Source: GCA-020348365 sp964347995 | Lineage (GTDB): Archaea > Thermoproteota > Bathyarchaeia > Bathyarchaeales > Bathyarchaeaceae | NCBI GenBank assembly: GCA_964347995.1 | Contig: CAYGBA010000011.1 | Span: 1-33,657, forward strand | Direction: 5' to 3' | DNA: 33,657 nucleotides | Shown here: one piece after another, positions 7,628-15,169 of the stretch | Layout of the letters: every line of letters begins with the position of its first letter | How positions within the stretch are numbered: position 1 is the stretch's first letter | Notes under the pieces: generated by a model | Databases searched by the model: none | What the model was told of the DNA's origin: nothing | Seen by the model: the letters and a program-made list of their open reading frames with translations, nothing else | Translations under genes and position numbers: made by a program

Positions 7628-8005
7628 TTATGGATTTGCGCCAGCTAGTTTTCTAGTTATTAGATTCATCAGGTCTTTCAAGGTTTTGCATTCGTTGATC
7701 TCAATATGAGATATGAGCAGACTGATCTTCCCTCCCTTGTCAATAAAAACAGCCGGGAATTTTGCGTTTCTTACATTGTGGGGATGCGACTTCAGTTTCC
7801 TAAGAAATTCATCACGATGTAGAAATTCTGTAGGTATCTTGAGCTCTTCAATAAACGCTTTCCATTCATCTTTCATTCTAATCGTTCCATAAGTAAGAGC
7901 GCACAGATTACACTGATATGTGCTGGGTGAGACTATTTTGTGCAAACTATCCTTAATAATGTTGAAAAACCCGCTTTCCGCATTGTAAACAAGTATCAAT
8001 TCCAT
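7628..8005 (-). CDS. Conserved hypothetical protein with CNLC motif
   Basis: A 125-residue soluble protein that I place in a conserved but uncharacterised family. It starts MELILVYNAESGFFN, then HKIVSPSTYQCNLCALTYG, which contains a CxxC pair, then WKAFIEEL and a FLHRDEF segment. A strand FPAVFIDKGGKISLLIS and a C-terminal helix follow. The small alpha/beta layout with CxxC could suit a thiol or metal protein, but no function is established. The frame is open far upstream, which would overlap the preceding gene. I chose the ATG at 8005 because GAGGT lies about 8 bases before it; the ATG at 8020 has no such site. It lies between the 92-residue gene and the UbiA gene. Confidence 0.7.
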   Translation of the reverse strand: MELILVYNAESGFFNIIKDSLHKIVSPSTYQCNLCALTYGTIRMKDEWKAFIEELKIPTEFLHRDEFLRKLKSHPHNVRNAKFPAVFIDKGGKISLLISHIEINECKTLKDLMNLITRKLAGANP

Positions 8006-8027
8006 TTCTGACGACCTCATTGCAAGC

Positions 8028-8306
8028 CTAGATTCGGGTGAGATACCATGGTTCTTCTGCAGTCTCCTCTTTTGCCAGTCTCGGTCCTGCTTTCTCCTTG
8101 CGCTTGGTTGTGATGAAAACTGACTCTCCCTGTTCAACACGTCCCATAACTTTTCCGAAATCGATCTCCTCAACCTCTTCAACCTCAACGCTCTGTTTCT
8201 CATTGTGTCTCAAGAAGAATAGCTGAAACCTTCGCTGCTTTTCATTCATTTCAACAGCATTTCGCGGAATCAGTCTTTTACCCTCCCCAAATATCCTGAA
8301 ACGCAA
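8028..8306 (-). CDS. Hypothetical 92-residue charged protein
   Basis: Small, highly charged protein with no recognised domain. The middle is acidic (VEVEEVEEIDFGKVMGRVEQGESVFIT) and the tail is basic then aromatic, ending PWYLTRI. The GRVEQGESVFITTK stretch looks like a strand-turn-strand, vaguely like Phd-type or AbrB-type DNA-binding antitoxins, but too weakly to name. The start is uncertain: TTG at 8306 lies 56 bases from operator copy D, matching the other units, while ATG at 8249 would give a 73-residue protein. It is the first gene of a likely unit with the CNLC protein and UbiA. If it binds DNA it would be a candidate regulator, but that is speculation. Confidence 0.6.
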   Translation of the reverse strand: MRFRIFGEGKRLIPRNAVEMNEKQRRFQLFFLRHNEKQSVEVEEVEEIDFGKVMGRVEQGESVFITTKRKEKAGPRLAKEETAEEPWYLTRI

Positions 8307-8350
8307 TACTTCTGCAGTTCTTCAAGTAGTTCATAATTTGAAGAATGCTC

Positions 8351-8386
8351 TCTTAAGTGTATGTGACTGTAATACAACAGTAACAG
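8351..8386 (-). promoter_or_regulatory. Operator copy D with TATA box, upstream of the 92-residue gene
   Basis: TGTGACTGT (8363-8371), AATACA, ACAGTAACA (8378-8386). Four bases separate it from CTTAAGAG (8351-8358 on the coding strand). The geometry is identical to copies A-C. Confidence 0.82.
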
Positions 8387-8665
8387 TCCATATTCTTGCA
8401 GCTAATGGCCTCCGCCTATCATCTGATAACCATGACATTCTCCAAAACAAGCTATGCATCATCACTAGCTATCCCTCAGGCCTTGTAAATCTCAATTCAG
8501 AAGCCCAGTTAATTCGCACGAGAAGCAAGTTGACAGTAAAGGTAGTGTACATCACACTGGGCTCTTACAAATGATTTCTATGCTTTCAACATCTCGTTGA
8601 TGTTCAGCCAATTTCCAACTGCAGAATATGCGCACAGACAGGCGATGGGGAACACGATGCTGGTT
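8387..8665. other. Intergenic region between operator D and guaA; nothing recognised
   Basis: About 280 bases after the guaA stop codon and upstream of operator D. I found no convincing ORF, tRNA, or hairpin followed by a T-run on either strand. Confidence 0.5.
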
Positions 8666-10210
8666 TCATTCCCATTCTATTGTAGCTGGTGGCTTGTGGG
8701 TGATATCATACACGACTCGTGTGACCTCAGGCATCTCATTTGTTATTCTGGTTGAGATTTTCTCCAAGATCGCGTAGGGAATCCTAGCGAAGTTGGCGGT
8801 CATGGCTTCTTTGCTCTCCAAGGCTCTGACAGCGATCGTGTGACCGTAGGCTCTCGCATCGCCCTTGACACCAGTTGTTTTCGAATCTGCTAGGACGGCG
8901 AAGTATTGCCATAAACCGTCAGCCAACCCATCGGCTTCGATTTCTTCCGTCACGATCTTGTCTGCTGTTCTGACGACATCTATCTTCTCTGGTGTCACCT
9001 TGCCGATGATCCTCACCGCCAAGCCAGGACCCGGAAACGGTTGCCTCTGAGCAATCTGTTTAGGCAAACCTAGTTCTTCCGCGACCTTTCTGATTTCATC
9101 CTTGTACAAGTCCCGTAACGGTTCGACGATGCCCTTAAACATAATTTTCGCGGGCAACCCGGCAACGTTGTGATGGGTCTTGATCTTCTCGGAATGTTTC
9201 CTGACGCCGGATTCAATTCGGTCCGGATAGATGGTTCCTTGCACAAGATAGTCTGCTCCAACCTTTGCGGCGACTTCTTCAAAAACTCTGATAAACTCTT
9301 CCCCGATAACCCTTCTCTTATGTTCTGGATCCGTTACTCCTTTCAATTTCTGCAGAAATCTCTTTCTTGCATCGACTGAAAGGAAGTTGATATCGAATTT
9401 CTTGAAGAACGCCTCTATGAATTCTGGTTCGCCTTCACGCATAAACCCATGGTCTACAAAGACCGCGGTCAGATTCTTCCCAATGGCCTTCGAAGCCAGA
9501 ACAGTGGCGGTGCTTGAGTCGACGCCTCCACTCAAGCCGATTATGCACCTTCGGCTTCCAACAATCTGTCTCACCTCGTCGACAGCCCTCTCTGCAAAAT
9601 CCTCCATTGTCCAGTTCGGGTCGCACCTGCAAACTTCAAAGACAAAATTCCGCAACATCTCCATACCATTTTCTGTATGAATAACCTCAGGGTGCCATTG
9701 CAAGCCATAAACCGGCTTTTCTCGGTGTTTAAAGGCGGCTATCGGACAGTTCGCTGTGTGCGCAAGAATCTCAAATTGCTCAGGCAGTTCATAAACAGTG
9801 TCTCCATGACTCATCCAAACCTTCTGTCTTCTCTCAAGACCTTTCAGCAAGCTGGAAGGTCGGTCTATCACAGCGTAGCCTATCCCATATTCTCTCCTCT
9901 CAGCAGGTTCAACTTTCCCTCCAAAGAGAGAGGCGATCAGCTGATGTCCGTAACACAGACCTAGAACCGGGACGTTCAGGTTGAAAATCTCTGGGTCACA
10001 CTTTGGAGCATCTTCCTCATAGACGCTTGAGGGGCCTCCAGAGAGGATCATCGCTTTGACGTTGAATTTCTCTTTCAAAGTTTCGATTTGAGTAGATGTT
10101 ACATCGCAGGGAACTATTTCAGAATAAACGCTATGCTCCCTAACTCTCCGACCTATCAGATGGCAGTATTGTCCACCAAAGTCAAGGACGAGAATCGTGT
10201 CAAATCTCAT
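8666..10210 (-). CDS. guaA: GMP synthase (glutamine-hydrolysing), fused form
   Basis: Converts XMP to GMP with ATP and glutamine-derived ammonia. The 514-residue protein joins both halves in one chain. The class I amidotransferase (about 1-195) has the nucleophile C86 in LGLCYGHQ and partners H173 and E175 in WHPE. The ATP pyrophosphatase has the P-loop SGGVDSS (227-233). The C-terminal dimerisation domain contains QPFPGPGLAVRI and ends KPPATIEWE. Many euryarchaea keep these as two genes (guaAA, guaAB), so the fused form argues against a typical euryarchaeon. GGAG lies before the ATG. It follows purQ by ten bases and is the last gene of the purSLQ-guaA operon. Confidence 0.97.
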   Translation of the reverse strand: MRFDTILVLDFGGQYCHLIGRRVREHSVYSEIVPCDVTSTQIETLKEKFNVKAMILSGGPSSVYEEDAPKCDPEIFNLNVPVLGLCYGHQLIASLFGGKVEPAERREYGIGYAVIDRPSSLLKGLERRQKVWMSHGDTVYELPEQFEILAHTANCPIAAFKHREKPVYGLQWHPEVIHTENGMEMLRNFVFEVCRCDPNWTMEDFAERAVDEVRQIVGSRRCIIGLSGGVDSSTATVLASKAIGKNLTAVFVDHGFMREGEPEFIEAFFKKFDINFLSVDARKRFLQKLKGVTDPEHKRRVIGEEFIRVFEEVAAKVGADYLVQGTIYPDRIESGVRKHSEKIKTHHNVAGLPAKIMFKGIVEPLRDLYKDEIRKVAEELGLPKQIAQRQPFPGPGLAVRIIGKVTPEKIDVVRTADKIVTEEIEADGLADGLWQYFAVLADSKTTGVKGDARAYGHTIAVRALESKEAMTANFARIPYAILEKISTRITNEMPEVTRVVYDITHKPPATIEWE

Positions 10211-10220
10211 ATACGGCTCC

Positions 10221-11036
10221 TCATTTCTCCTCCAGATACCCCACCATGGACTCGAAGATCAATCGCCCGTCACCATACTGCGAGACAGTTTCTCTCCTCG
10301 TCCAATCTGGAAGTTGCCAGCCATAGTAGGCTCTCTCTGGATGGGGCATCAAGCCGAAGACCGTTCCGGTAGGATCGCAGATGCCAGCGATGTCGTGGAA
10401 AGCTCCGTTTGGACTGATCGGATATTTGCCTTCTGCATATTTGCCGGTCTCGTCACAGTATCTGAAAACGAGCTGATCGTTGTCGTACAGCCTCTGCAGA
10501 TAGATTTTTTCTTTTTCTCTTGAAAAAGTGAACCTACCCTCGGCGTGTGCCACAGGGATCCTTAACACTTTGTCCTTTGGAACGTTCCTAGTAAAGACGC
10601 ATCGTCCAGAGTTTTCATGCTTAATGTAGACCCAAGTACAGCGATACCCGATCGGGATGTTGGTTGCCAAAGCCGCCTCCGGATATCTGCTGATTCCGGC
10701 AAATCCAGGCAACAGCCCCATCTCCACAAGGACCTGAAAGCCATTACAAATTCCCAAGATGGGTCTTTCAGCCTTCACAAACGCCCTTAAGCTCTCGCCG
10801 AGCTTAGCCATCATTCCCTTGGCTAGAATGGCCCCAGCTCTTACATAATCACCGTGGGAGAAGCCGCCTGGAATCACAAGAGCATCATAGTCTAGAAGAT
10901 CTTTTTTCCCAGATATCTGGTTCAGATGGATTATCTCTGCTTTAACCCCGAGATCATCGAAGGCTCTCTTGGTTTCCGCATCGCAGTTCGTCCCGCCCAC
11001 CCGTATTATGCAGACTTGGATGTTCTCTCTCTTCAT
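10221..11036 (-). CDS. purQ: Phosphoribosylformylglycinamidine synthase subunit PurQ
   Basis: Glutaminase subunit of FGAM synthase; it supplies ammonia to PurL for FGAR to FGAM conversion. Starting at the ATG at 11036 it has 271 residues. The glutaminase nucleophile is C97 in LGICNGFQ, and the His/Glu pair is in MPHPERAYYG near the C-terminus. GGFSHGDYVRAGA is the family's oxyanion strand. I preferred 11036 over the ATG at 11063 because it starts directly at the KRENIQVCIIRVGGTNCD strand and leaves two bases after the purL stop. At 271 residues it is longer than the roughly 225-residue bacterial PurQ. Confidence 0.97.
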   Translation of the reverse strand: MKRENIQVCIIRVGGTNCDAETKRAFDDLGVKAEIIHLNQISGKKDLLDYDALVIPGGFSHGDYVRAGAILAKGMMAKLGESLRAFVKAERPILGICNGFQVLVEMGLLPGFAGISRYPEAALATNIPIGYRCTWVYIKHENSGRCVFTRNVPKDKVLRIPVAHAEGRFTFSREKEKIYLQRLYDNDQLVFRYCDETGKYAEGKYPISPNGAFHDIAGICDPTGTVFGLMPHPERAYYGWQLPDWTRRETVSQYGDGRLIFESMVGYLEEK

Positions 11037-11038
11037 GC

Positions 11039-13423
11039 TCAACCCCCCAAAGTCCTCTTCCAAGCCCTTCTCAACTCAGCTAGGCTAGCGTTGACTACTC
11101 TTCTGTTGTTTAGACCATCTATAGAGAGGTATCCTTCCTTCTTGACTCTGCCAACGAGAGAATAGGCATTCTTCCCCATCAACGTCTCAAAATCGGGTCT
11201 ACGCCTCTCACAAACCTCAACCAAGAATCTGCTATTTGATTCCGAGAAGAGAATGTAATCGTTCCGCCTCACGTCTTTTGCCCTCGAAACGTTCACTAGA
11301 TTCAATTCGATGCCGTGTCCTCCACTGAGAGCCATCTCGGCAGCCGCCACTGCAAGACCACCCTCCGAAAGGTCGTGACAGGACTCAACACATTCGGAAT
11401 CGATTGCGCTGGTAATGGAGCTCATGGTCTTGCTCGCCTGAGCAGGCCTGACACGGGGAACGCTCTTTCCAACAAAACCTCTCAGTTTGTAGTATTCCGA
11501 GCCGCCCAACTCTGGATAGGTTTCGCCGACGAGGTAGATCAGGTTTCCAGGTCTCTTCACGTCCACTGAGATCGTCTTTCTTATGTCCGGAATTATTCCG
11601 ACGGCAGTTATCAGAAGCGTTGGTGTGACCGGGCCCAGTGGCGATTCGTTGTAGAGGCTATCCTTTCCCGAGATGAACGGTGTCCGGAAAGCCTTTGCGA
11701 AGTCGTAACAGGCTCTGCAGGCTCTTACGAGTCCTCCAAGTCTGTCAGGCTTCTCTGGACTTCCCCAAGTGAAATTGTCAAGCAAGGCTATCCTTCTTCC
11801 GCCAACGGCTAAATTGTTTCTTATTGCCTCGTCTATGGCTGAGGCGGCCATCCAGTAGGGGTCGATCTTCCCGTATCTTGGGTTCATCCCACATGAGATG
11901 ACTAACCCCTTCCAGGAGTCGTTCAGAGGCTTTATGATTGCTGCGTCGTTCGGTCCGGCGTTTTCCCCTTGCAGAGGCTTCAAAACAGTGTTTCCCTTGA
12001 CCTCGTGGTCGTATGTTCTTATGACCGACTCCTTGCTTGCGACGTTCGGTGAAGACAGCACCTCCAGGAGGTCTCGCGTAAGATCTGACAGTTCGGAGAA
12101 GTCGGGCTCGTCATAGTCTAGCGCTCTCCATTGCGCAACCCTTTCAGCCTTTGGAGGACCGAACAGAAATGACAGGTCAAGTTCAGCAACTATGTATCCG
12201 TGATAATCGACCTTTACGGCGTTTCCGTCAGTGAAGATGCCTACTGGAGTTGCCCCGACGCCCTCGCTCTCGAATATCTCCAGAACTTTTTCCAGATTTT
12301 TCTCCCTCACGGAAAGGAGCATTCTCTCTTGGGACTCGGAGACGTAGATCTCCCAAGGAGCCATGCCCGGATACTTCAAAAGAACTTTTCCAAGTTCTAT
12401 GTCAACCCCACACTTTGATCTGTGGGCCATTTCACCTGCAGCGCAGGAGAAGCCTCCCCCGCCGAGGTCTGTTATGGCAGAGCCCAGCTTCTGTCTTCTT
12501 ATTTCAATAATAGCGCGCTTCAGCTTCTCCTCTTCGATGGGGTTTGCTATCTGAACTGCCGGTCTCGAGACTTTCTCCGACTCTTTTGTCAGCTCTGCTG
12601 AGGCGAAGGTGACTCCATGGATGCCGTCTCTTCCAGTCTTTCCACCGGCCAAAACCACTATGTCGCCTGGCTTCGTGTCTCTTGTAAACTCTTTAGCGGG
12701 GAGAATCCCGATGCAGCCGCAGTAGACCACGACGTTGCCGACGTATCCTTCGTCAAAGTATATCGCGCCGTTAACGGTTGGTATGCCCATGTTGTTTCCA
12801 TAGTGGCCTATGCCGGCGACAATTCCTCTGAACAAGTATTTTGGATGCTTTGTCCCCTCTGGAAGCCTGCTGTATTCATGGTCTAGGGGACCAAAACATA
12901 GAACATCTGTGCAGGCTATGGGATTGCCCCAGACTCCCAGTATATCTCTGATGACGCCACCTGTGCCTGTGGCTGCTCCTCCGAAGGGTTCTATGGCTGA
13001 CGGGTGATTGTGGGTCTCAACCTTCACTGCAATCGCATAGCTGTCTTCGAACTCAACTATGCCAGCGTTGTCCTCGAAAACGGAGATACACCAAGGAGGG
13101 TTCAGTTCCTTCGTCGCTCTGGCTATGTACTCCTTAAACATGCTCGCTACGACTAGCTCCCCGTCACGCGAGACCACGTCTCCCTTGAAAGTTTTGTGAT
13201 AACAATGCTCAGACCATGTTTGGCCTATGGTTTGAAGCTCGACGTCGGTCGGGTTTCTTCCCTTGCCTGAAAAATACTCTTGAACACTCTTCATTTCCCT
13301 AAGGTCTAGCCCTATTCCCAGCTCCCGACTGATTTGAAGAAGCTCCCTATCGTCCGCGCCCAATAGGTTAATCTGTGTGAGTTCGAAGGGCACGCTTTTC
13401 CTCGTATAGAGGTCGGGGCTCAT
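11039..13423 (-). CDS. purL: Phosphoribosylformylglycinamidine synthase subunit PurL
   Basis: ATP-dependent synthetase subunit of FGAM synthase, the fourth step of purine synthesis. It is the small PurL type (794 residues) that needs separate PurS and PurQ. SEHCYHKTF (71-79) holds the catalytic His of the family, and ETHNHPSAIEPFGGAATG (136-153) is the nucleotide/metal loop. A second half-repeat (from about 430) carries LSEGGLAVAAAEMA. The ATG overlaps the purS stop codon (ATGA), showing translational coupling. The protein sits in the cytoplasmic PurLQS complex. Confidence 0.97.
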   Translation of the reverse strand: MSPDLYTRKSVPFELTQINLLGADDRELLQISRELGIGLDLREMKSVQEYFSGKGRNPTDVELQTIGQTWSEHCYHKTFKGDVVSRDGELVVASMFKEYIARATKELNPPWCISVFEDNAGIVEFEDSYAIAVKVETHNHPSAIEPFGGAATGTGGVIRDILGVWGNPIACTDVLCFGPLDHEYSRLPEGTKHPKYLFRGIVAGIGHYGNNMGIPTVNGAIYFDEGYVGNVVVYCGCIGILPAKEFTRDTKPGDIVVLAGGKTGRDGIHGVTFASAELTKESEKVSRPAVQIANPIEEEKLKRAIIEIRRQKLGSAITDLGGGGFSCAAGEMAHRSKCGVDIELGKVLLKYPGMAPWEIYVSESQERMLLSVREKNLEKVLEIFESEGVGATPVGIFTDGNAVKVDYHGYIVAELDLSFLFGPPKAERVAQWRALDYDEPDFSELSDLTRDLLEVLSSPNVASKESVIRTYDHEVKGNTVLKPLQGENAGPNDAAIIKPLNDSWKGLVISCGMNPRYGKIDPYWMAASAIDEAIRNNLAVGGRRIALLDNFTWGSPEKPDRLGGLVRACRACYDFAKAFRTPFISGKDSLYNESPLGPVTPTLLITAVGIIPDIRKTISVDVKRPGNLIYLVGETYPELGGSEYYKLRGFVGKSVPRVRPAQASKTMSSITSAIDSECVESCHDLSEGGLAVAAAEMALSGGHGIELNLVNVSRAKDVRRNDYILFSESNSRFLVEVCERRRPDFETLMGKNAYSLVGRVKKEGYLSIDGLNNRRVVNASLAELRRAWKRTLGG

Positions 13424-13671
13424 CTGACTTCCTCTATTGTAAGGCTGTAATCATCTTTGGTTGAGTTTGCCAGAAGTCTCCTACACATCTCATCTACTTC
13501 TTTCTCAGCTTCTTCCTCAGAATCCACGTCAAGTATGACTCTGTAAACCTTGCTCACCCTTACAGTTTCGACAGGGTACTCTAGGTCCTTCAAGGCTTCT
13601 GCTACGGTTTCACCTTCAGGGTCAGAATGCCCCGGCTTGAGACGAATCTCTACTTCAGCCTGATACATCAT
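13420..13671 (-). CDS. purS: Phosphoribosylformylglycinamidine synthase subunit PurS
   Basis: An 83-residue protein that bridges PurL and PurQ in the FGAM synthase complex and helps pass ammonia. The pattern AEVEIRLKPGHSDPEGETVAEALKDLEY, then a VSKVYRVILDVDSEEEAEKEVDEMCRRLL repeat-like second half, is typical of PurS. It is the first gene of the operon. A TATA-like run (13692-13702) centred about 26 bases before the ATG predicts a leaderless transcript. The scaffold gap begins 31 bases upstream of the start. Confidence 0.95.
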   Translation of the reverse strand: MMYQAEVEIRLKPGHSDPEGETVAEALKDLEYPVETVRVSKVYRVILDVDSEEEAEKEVDEMCRRLLANSTKDDYSLTIEEVR

Positions 13672-13691
13672 AAAATATAATTAAACAATTA

Positions 13692-13702
13692 AAAATTTAA
13701 AT
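13692..13702 (-). promoter_or_regulatory. TATA box of the purSLQ-guaA operon
   Basis: ATTTAAATTTT on the coding strand, centred about 26 bases before the purS ATG at 13671. That spacing fits a leaderless archaeal mRNA. Anything further upstream is lost in the run of N. Confidence 0.6.
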
Positions 13703-13802
13703 NNNNNNNNNNNNNNNNNNNNNNNNNNNNNNNNNNNNNNNNNNNNNNNNNNNNNNNNNNNNNNNNNNNNNNNNNNNNNNNNNNNNNNNNNNNNNNNNNN
13801 NN
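13703..13802. other. Assembly gap (100 N)
   Basis: Exactly 100 N, the conventional filler for a scaffold gap of unknown size. Order and orientation on the two sides depend on scaffolding only. Confidence 0.98.
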
Positions 13803-13857
13803 ATTTGGGGAAAAATTCTAAGGGTACTTATGCTTAACCAATAATTGGTGTGAAGAT

Positions 13858-14610
13858 ATGCCGATCTCGGGGAAATTGTATGTTTGGAATGACAGAGCCA
13901 AAAACGTTTCTGAAGAGTCTGGAGCCTACGCCTTCTACAATGAAAATAGGTTTCTAATCTACATAGGACAAAGCATTAATCTTAAAGAGAGATTTACTCA
14001 TTACTTGAAAACAGACTTCTCCAAAGACCCTCGCAAACGTGAAACCGAATATTATAAGAGGGAGCTCACTTCAAAGCCTGAAAACAGAATGAAGGAGCTT
14101 CTCGACGAGCACAGACAAAAGTATGGCGAGCTTCCCAGATGTAACCTTCCTCCTGAATCGCCTCGGAAAGGAGTTGCCAGTGAGTCTGGATTCCACTTCT
14201 ACGAGGATATAGGTAAACCACTCCACAAGGCAGCCTTCAGCCTAGAAGATTTCTCAGAGAAGATAAGAAAGGTTCCAGTCGCTTCTCTTGAGTTCCATCA
14301 GAAAAGAGGCGACTTCGCCAGATGGATTGGCGACGTTTTCAAGGAGACACAACTGGCTGAGAAGATCGAAAAGATATTCAAAACTGGCGAGGATCTTAGA
14401 AGAGAACTCTTAAACGCCCTAAGTAATCCGCATACTGCAGAATGCCCAAAGTGCGAGACTCAAACGAATCCACGTAAGACTTGGAAAATGGCTGGGAGAC
14501 CAAGTAAGACAGGTGAAAAACTACAGCTTACCATAGGCTACTACAAATGCCCAAAATGCAATAAAGCGTTTCGAAAAGCGATCGCAAAAGAAAAAATAAT
14601 GGCCTCCTAA
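13858..14610 (+). CDS. GIY-YIG domain protein with C-terminal zinc ribbon
   Basis: A 250-residue protein in three parts. Residues 22-96 carry a GIY-YIG nuclease-like domain: GAYAFY, then LIYIGQSINLKERFTHYL (YIG and the catalytic-type Arg), then a helix with conserved Glu and a final PRCN. Residues about 125-187 hold a second segment (SLEFHQKRGDFARWIGDVF...LAEKI) that I associate with a DUF5752-like conserved domain. Residues 195-233 form a zinc ribbon with CPKC (C195, C198) and CPKC (C230, C233) around KTWKMAGRPSKTGEK. The function is unknown; nucleic-acid binding or cleavage is inferred. GGTG lies just before the ATG. It is the first gene after the scaffold gap. Confidence 0.7.
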   Translation: MPISGKLYVWNDRAKNVSEESGAYAFYNENRFLIYIGQSINLKERFTHYLKTDFSKDPRKRETEYYKRELTSKPENRMKELLDEHRQKYGELPRCNLPPESPRKGVASESGFHFYEDIGKPLHKAAFSLEDFSEKIRKVPVASLEFHQKRGDFARWIGDVFKETQLAEKIEKIFKTGEDLRRELLNALSNPHTAECPKCETQTNPRKTWKMAGRPSKTGEKLQLTIGYYKCPKCNKAFRKAIAKEKIMAS

Positions 14611-14660
14611 GCCTTTGCTTCGCGCATACACACGTAAAAAAGGAAATCCGAGAGATTCAG

Positions 14661-15050
14661 ATGATGGAAGAGGAAATCAAACCTGTCGTATACGCCCCGA
14701 CTCGCAAAAAGCAAGTAAGAGAGGGGCGAGGCTTCAGTCTAGAAGAAATCAAACGGGCAGGATTAACCCTTCATAAAGCGAAACTGCTGGAGATACCCAT
14801 CGACCAACGGAGACGGACAACCCATCCCAAGAACGTAGAGACGCTCAAAGAACATCTCCAAATACCGATACCCCTCACTGGGATAAAGGGCATCGGAAAA
14901 GCCACAGAAGAAGAGTTAAAGAGCGCAGGTATCCTTGATGCTTATGATCTGGCTAATGCAGACATTGACACTCTAGCTGAGAAGGTTCCTCGTTCAAAGA
15001 AAACCTTGAAAGGATGGCATCAGGAAGCCCAGAAACTTCTGAAGAAATAA
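14661..15050 (+). CDS. rpl13e: Ribosomal protein eL13 (L13e) with C-terminal helix-hairpin-helix
   Basis: Large-subunit ribosomal protein found in archaea and eukaryotes. KPVVYAPTRKKQVREGRGFSLEEIKRAGL (7-35) and IPIDQRRRTTHPKNVETLKE (45-64) match the eL13 signature. The remaining 65 residues do not belong to the core fold: PLTGIKGIGKATEEELKSAGILDAYDLANAD (71-101) is a clear helix-hairpin-helix, followed by a basic helix. Such a tail could add rRNA or DNA contacts. The end of the gene overlaps an open stretch upstream of threonine synthase in another frame. Two adjacent ATG codons (14661, 14664) can start it. Confidence 0.88.
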   Translation: MMEEEIKPVVYAPTRKKQVREGRGFSLEEIKRAGLTLHKAKLLEIPIDQRRRTTHPKNVETLKEHLQIPIPLTGIKGIGKATEEELKSAGILDAYDLANADIDTLAEKVPRSKKTLKGWHQEAQKLLKK

Positions 15051-15169
15051 ATATTAAGAAAAAGACAAAGTCGAAAGAACCTCGCTCACCAATAATAGAA
15101 GACCTAAGGAAATCAATTTCAAGCATTTATCATCCAACTCTGATCTTCTACGATTATGAGACGAAGTAC

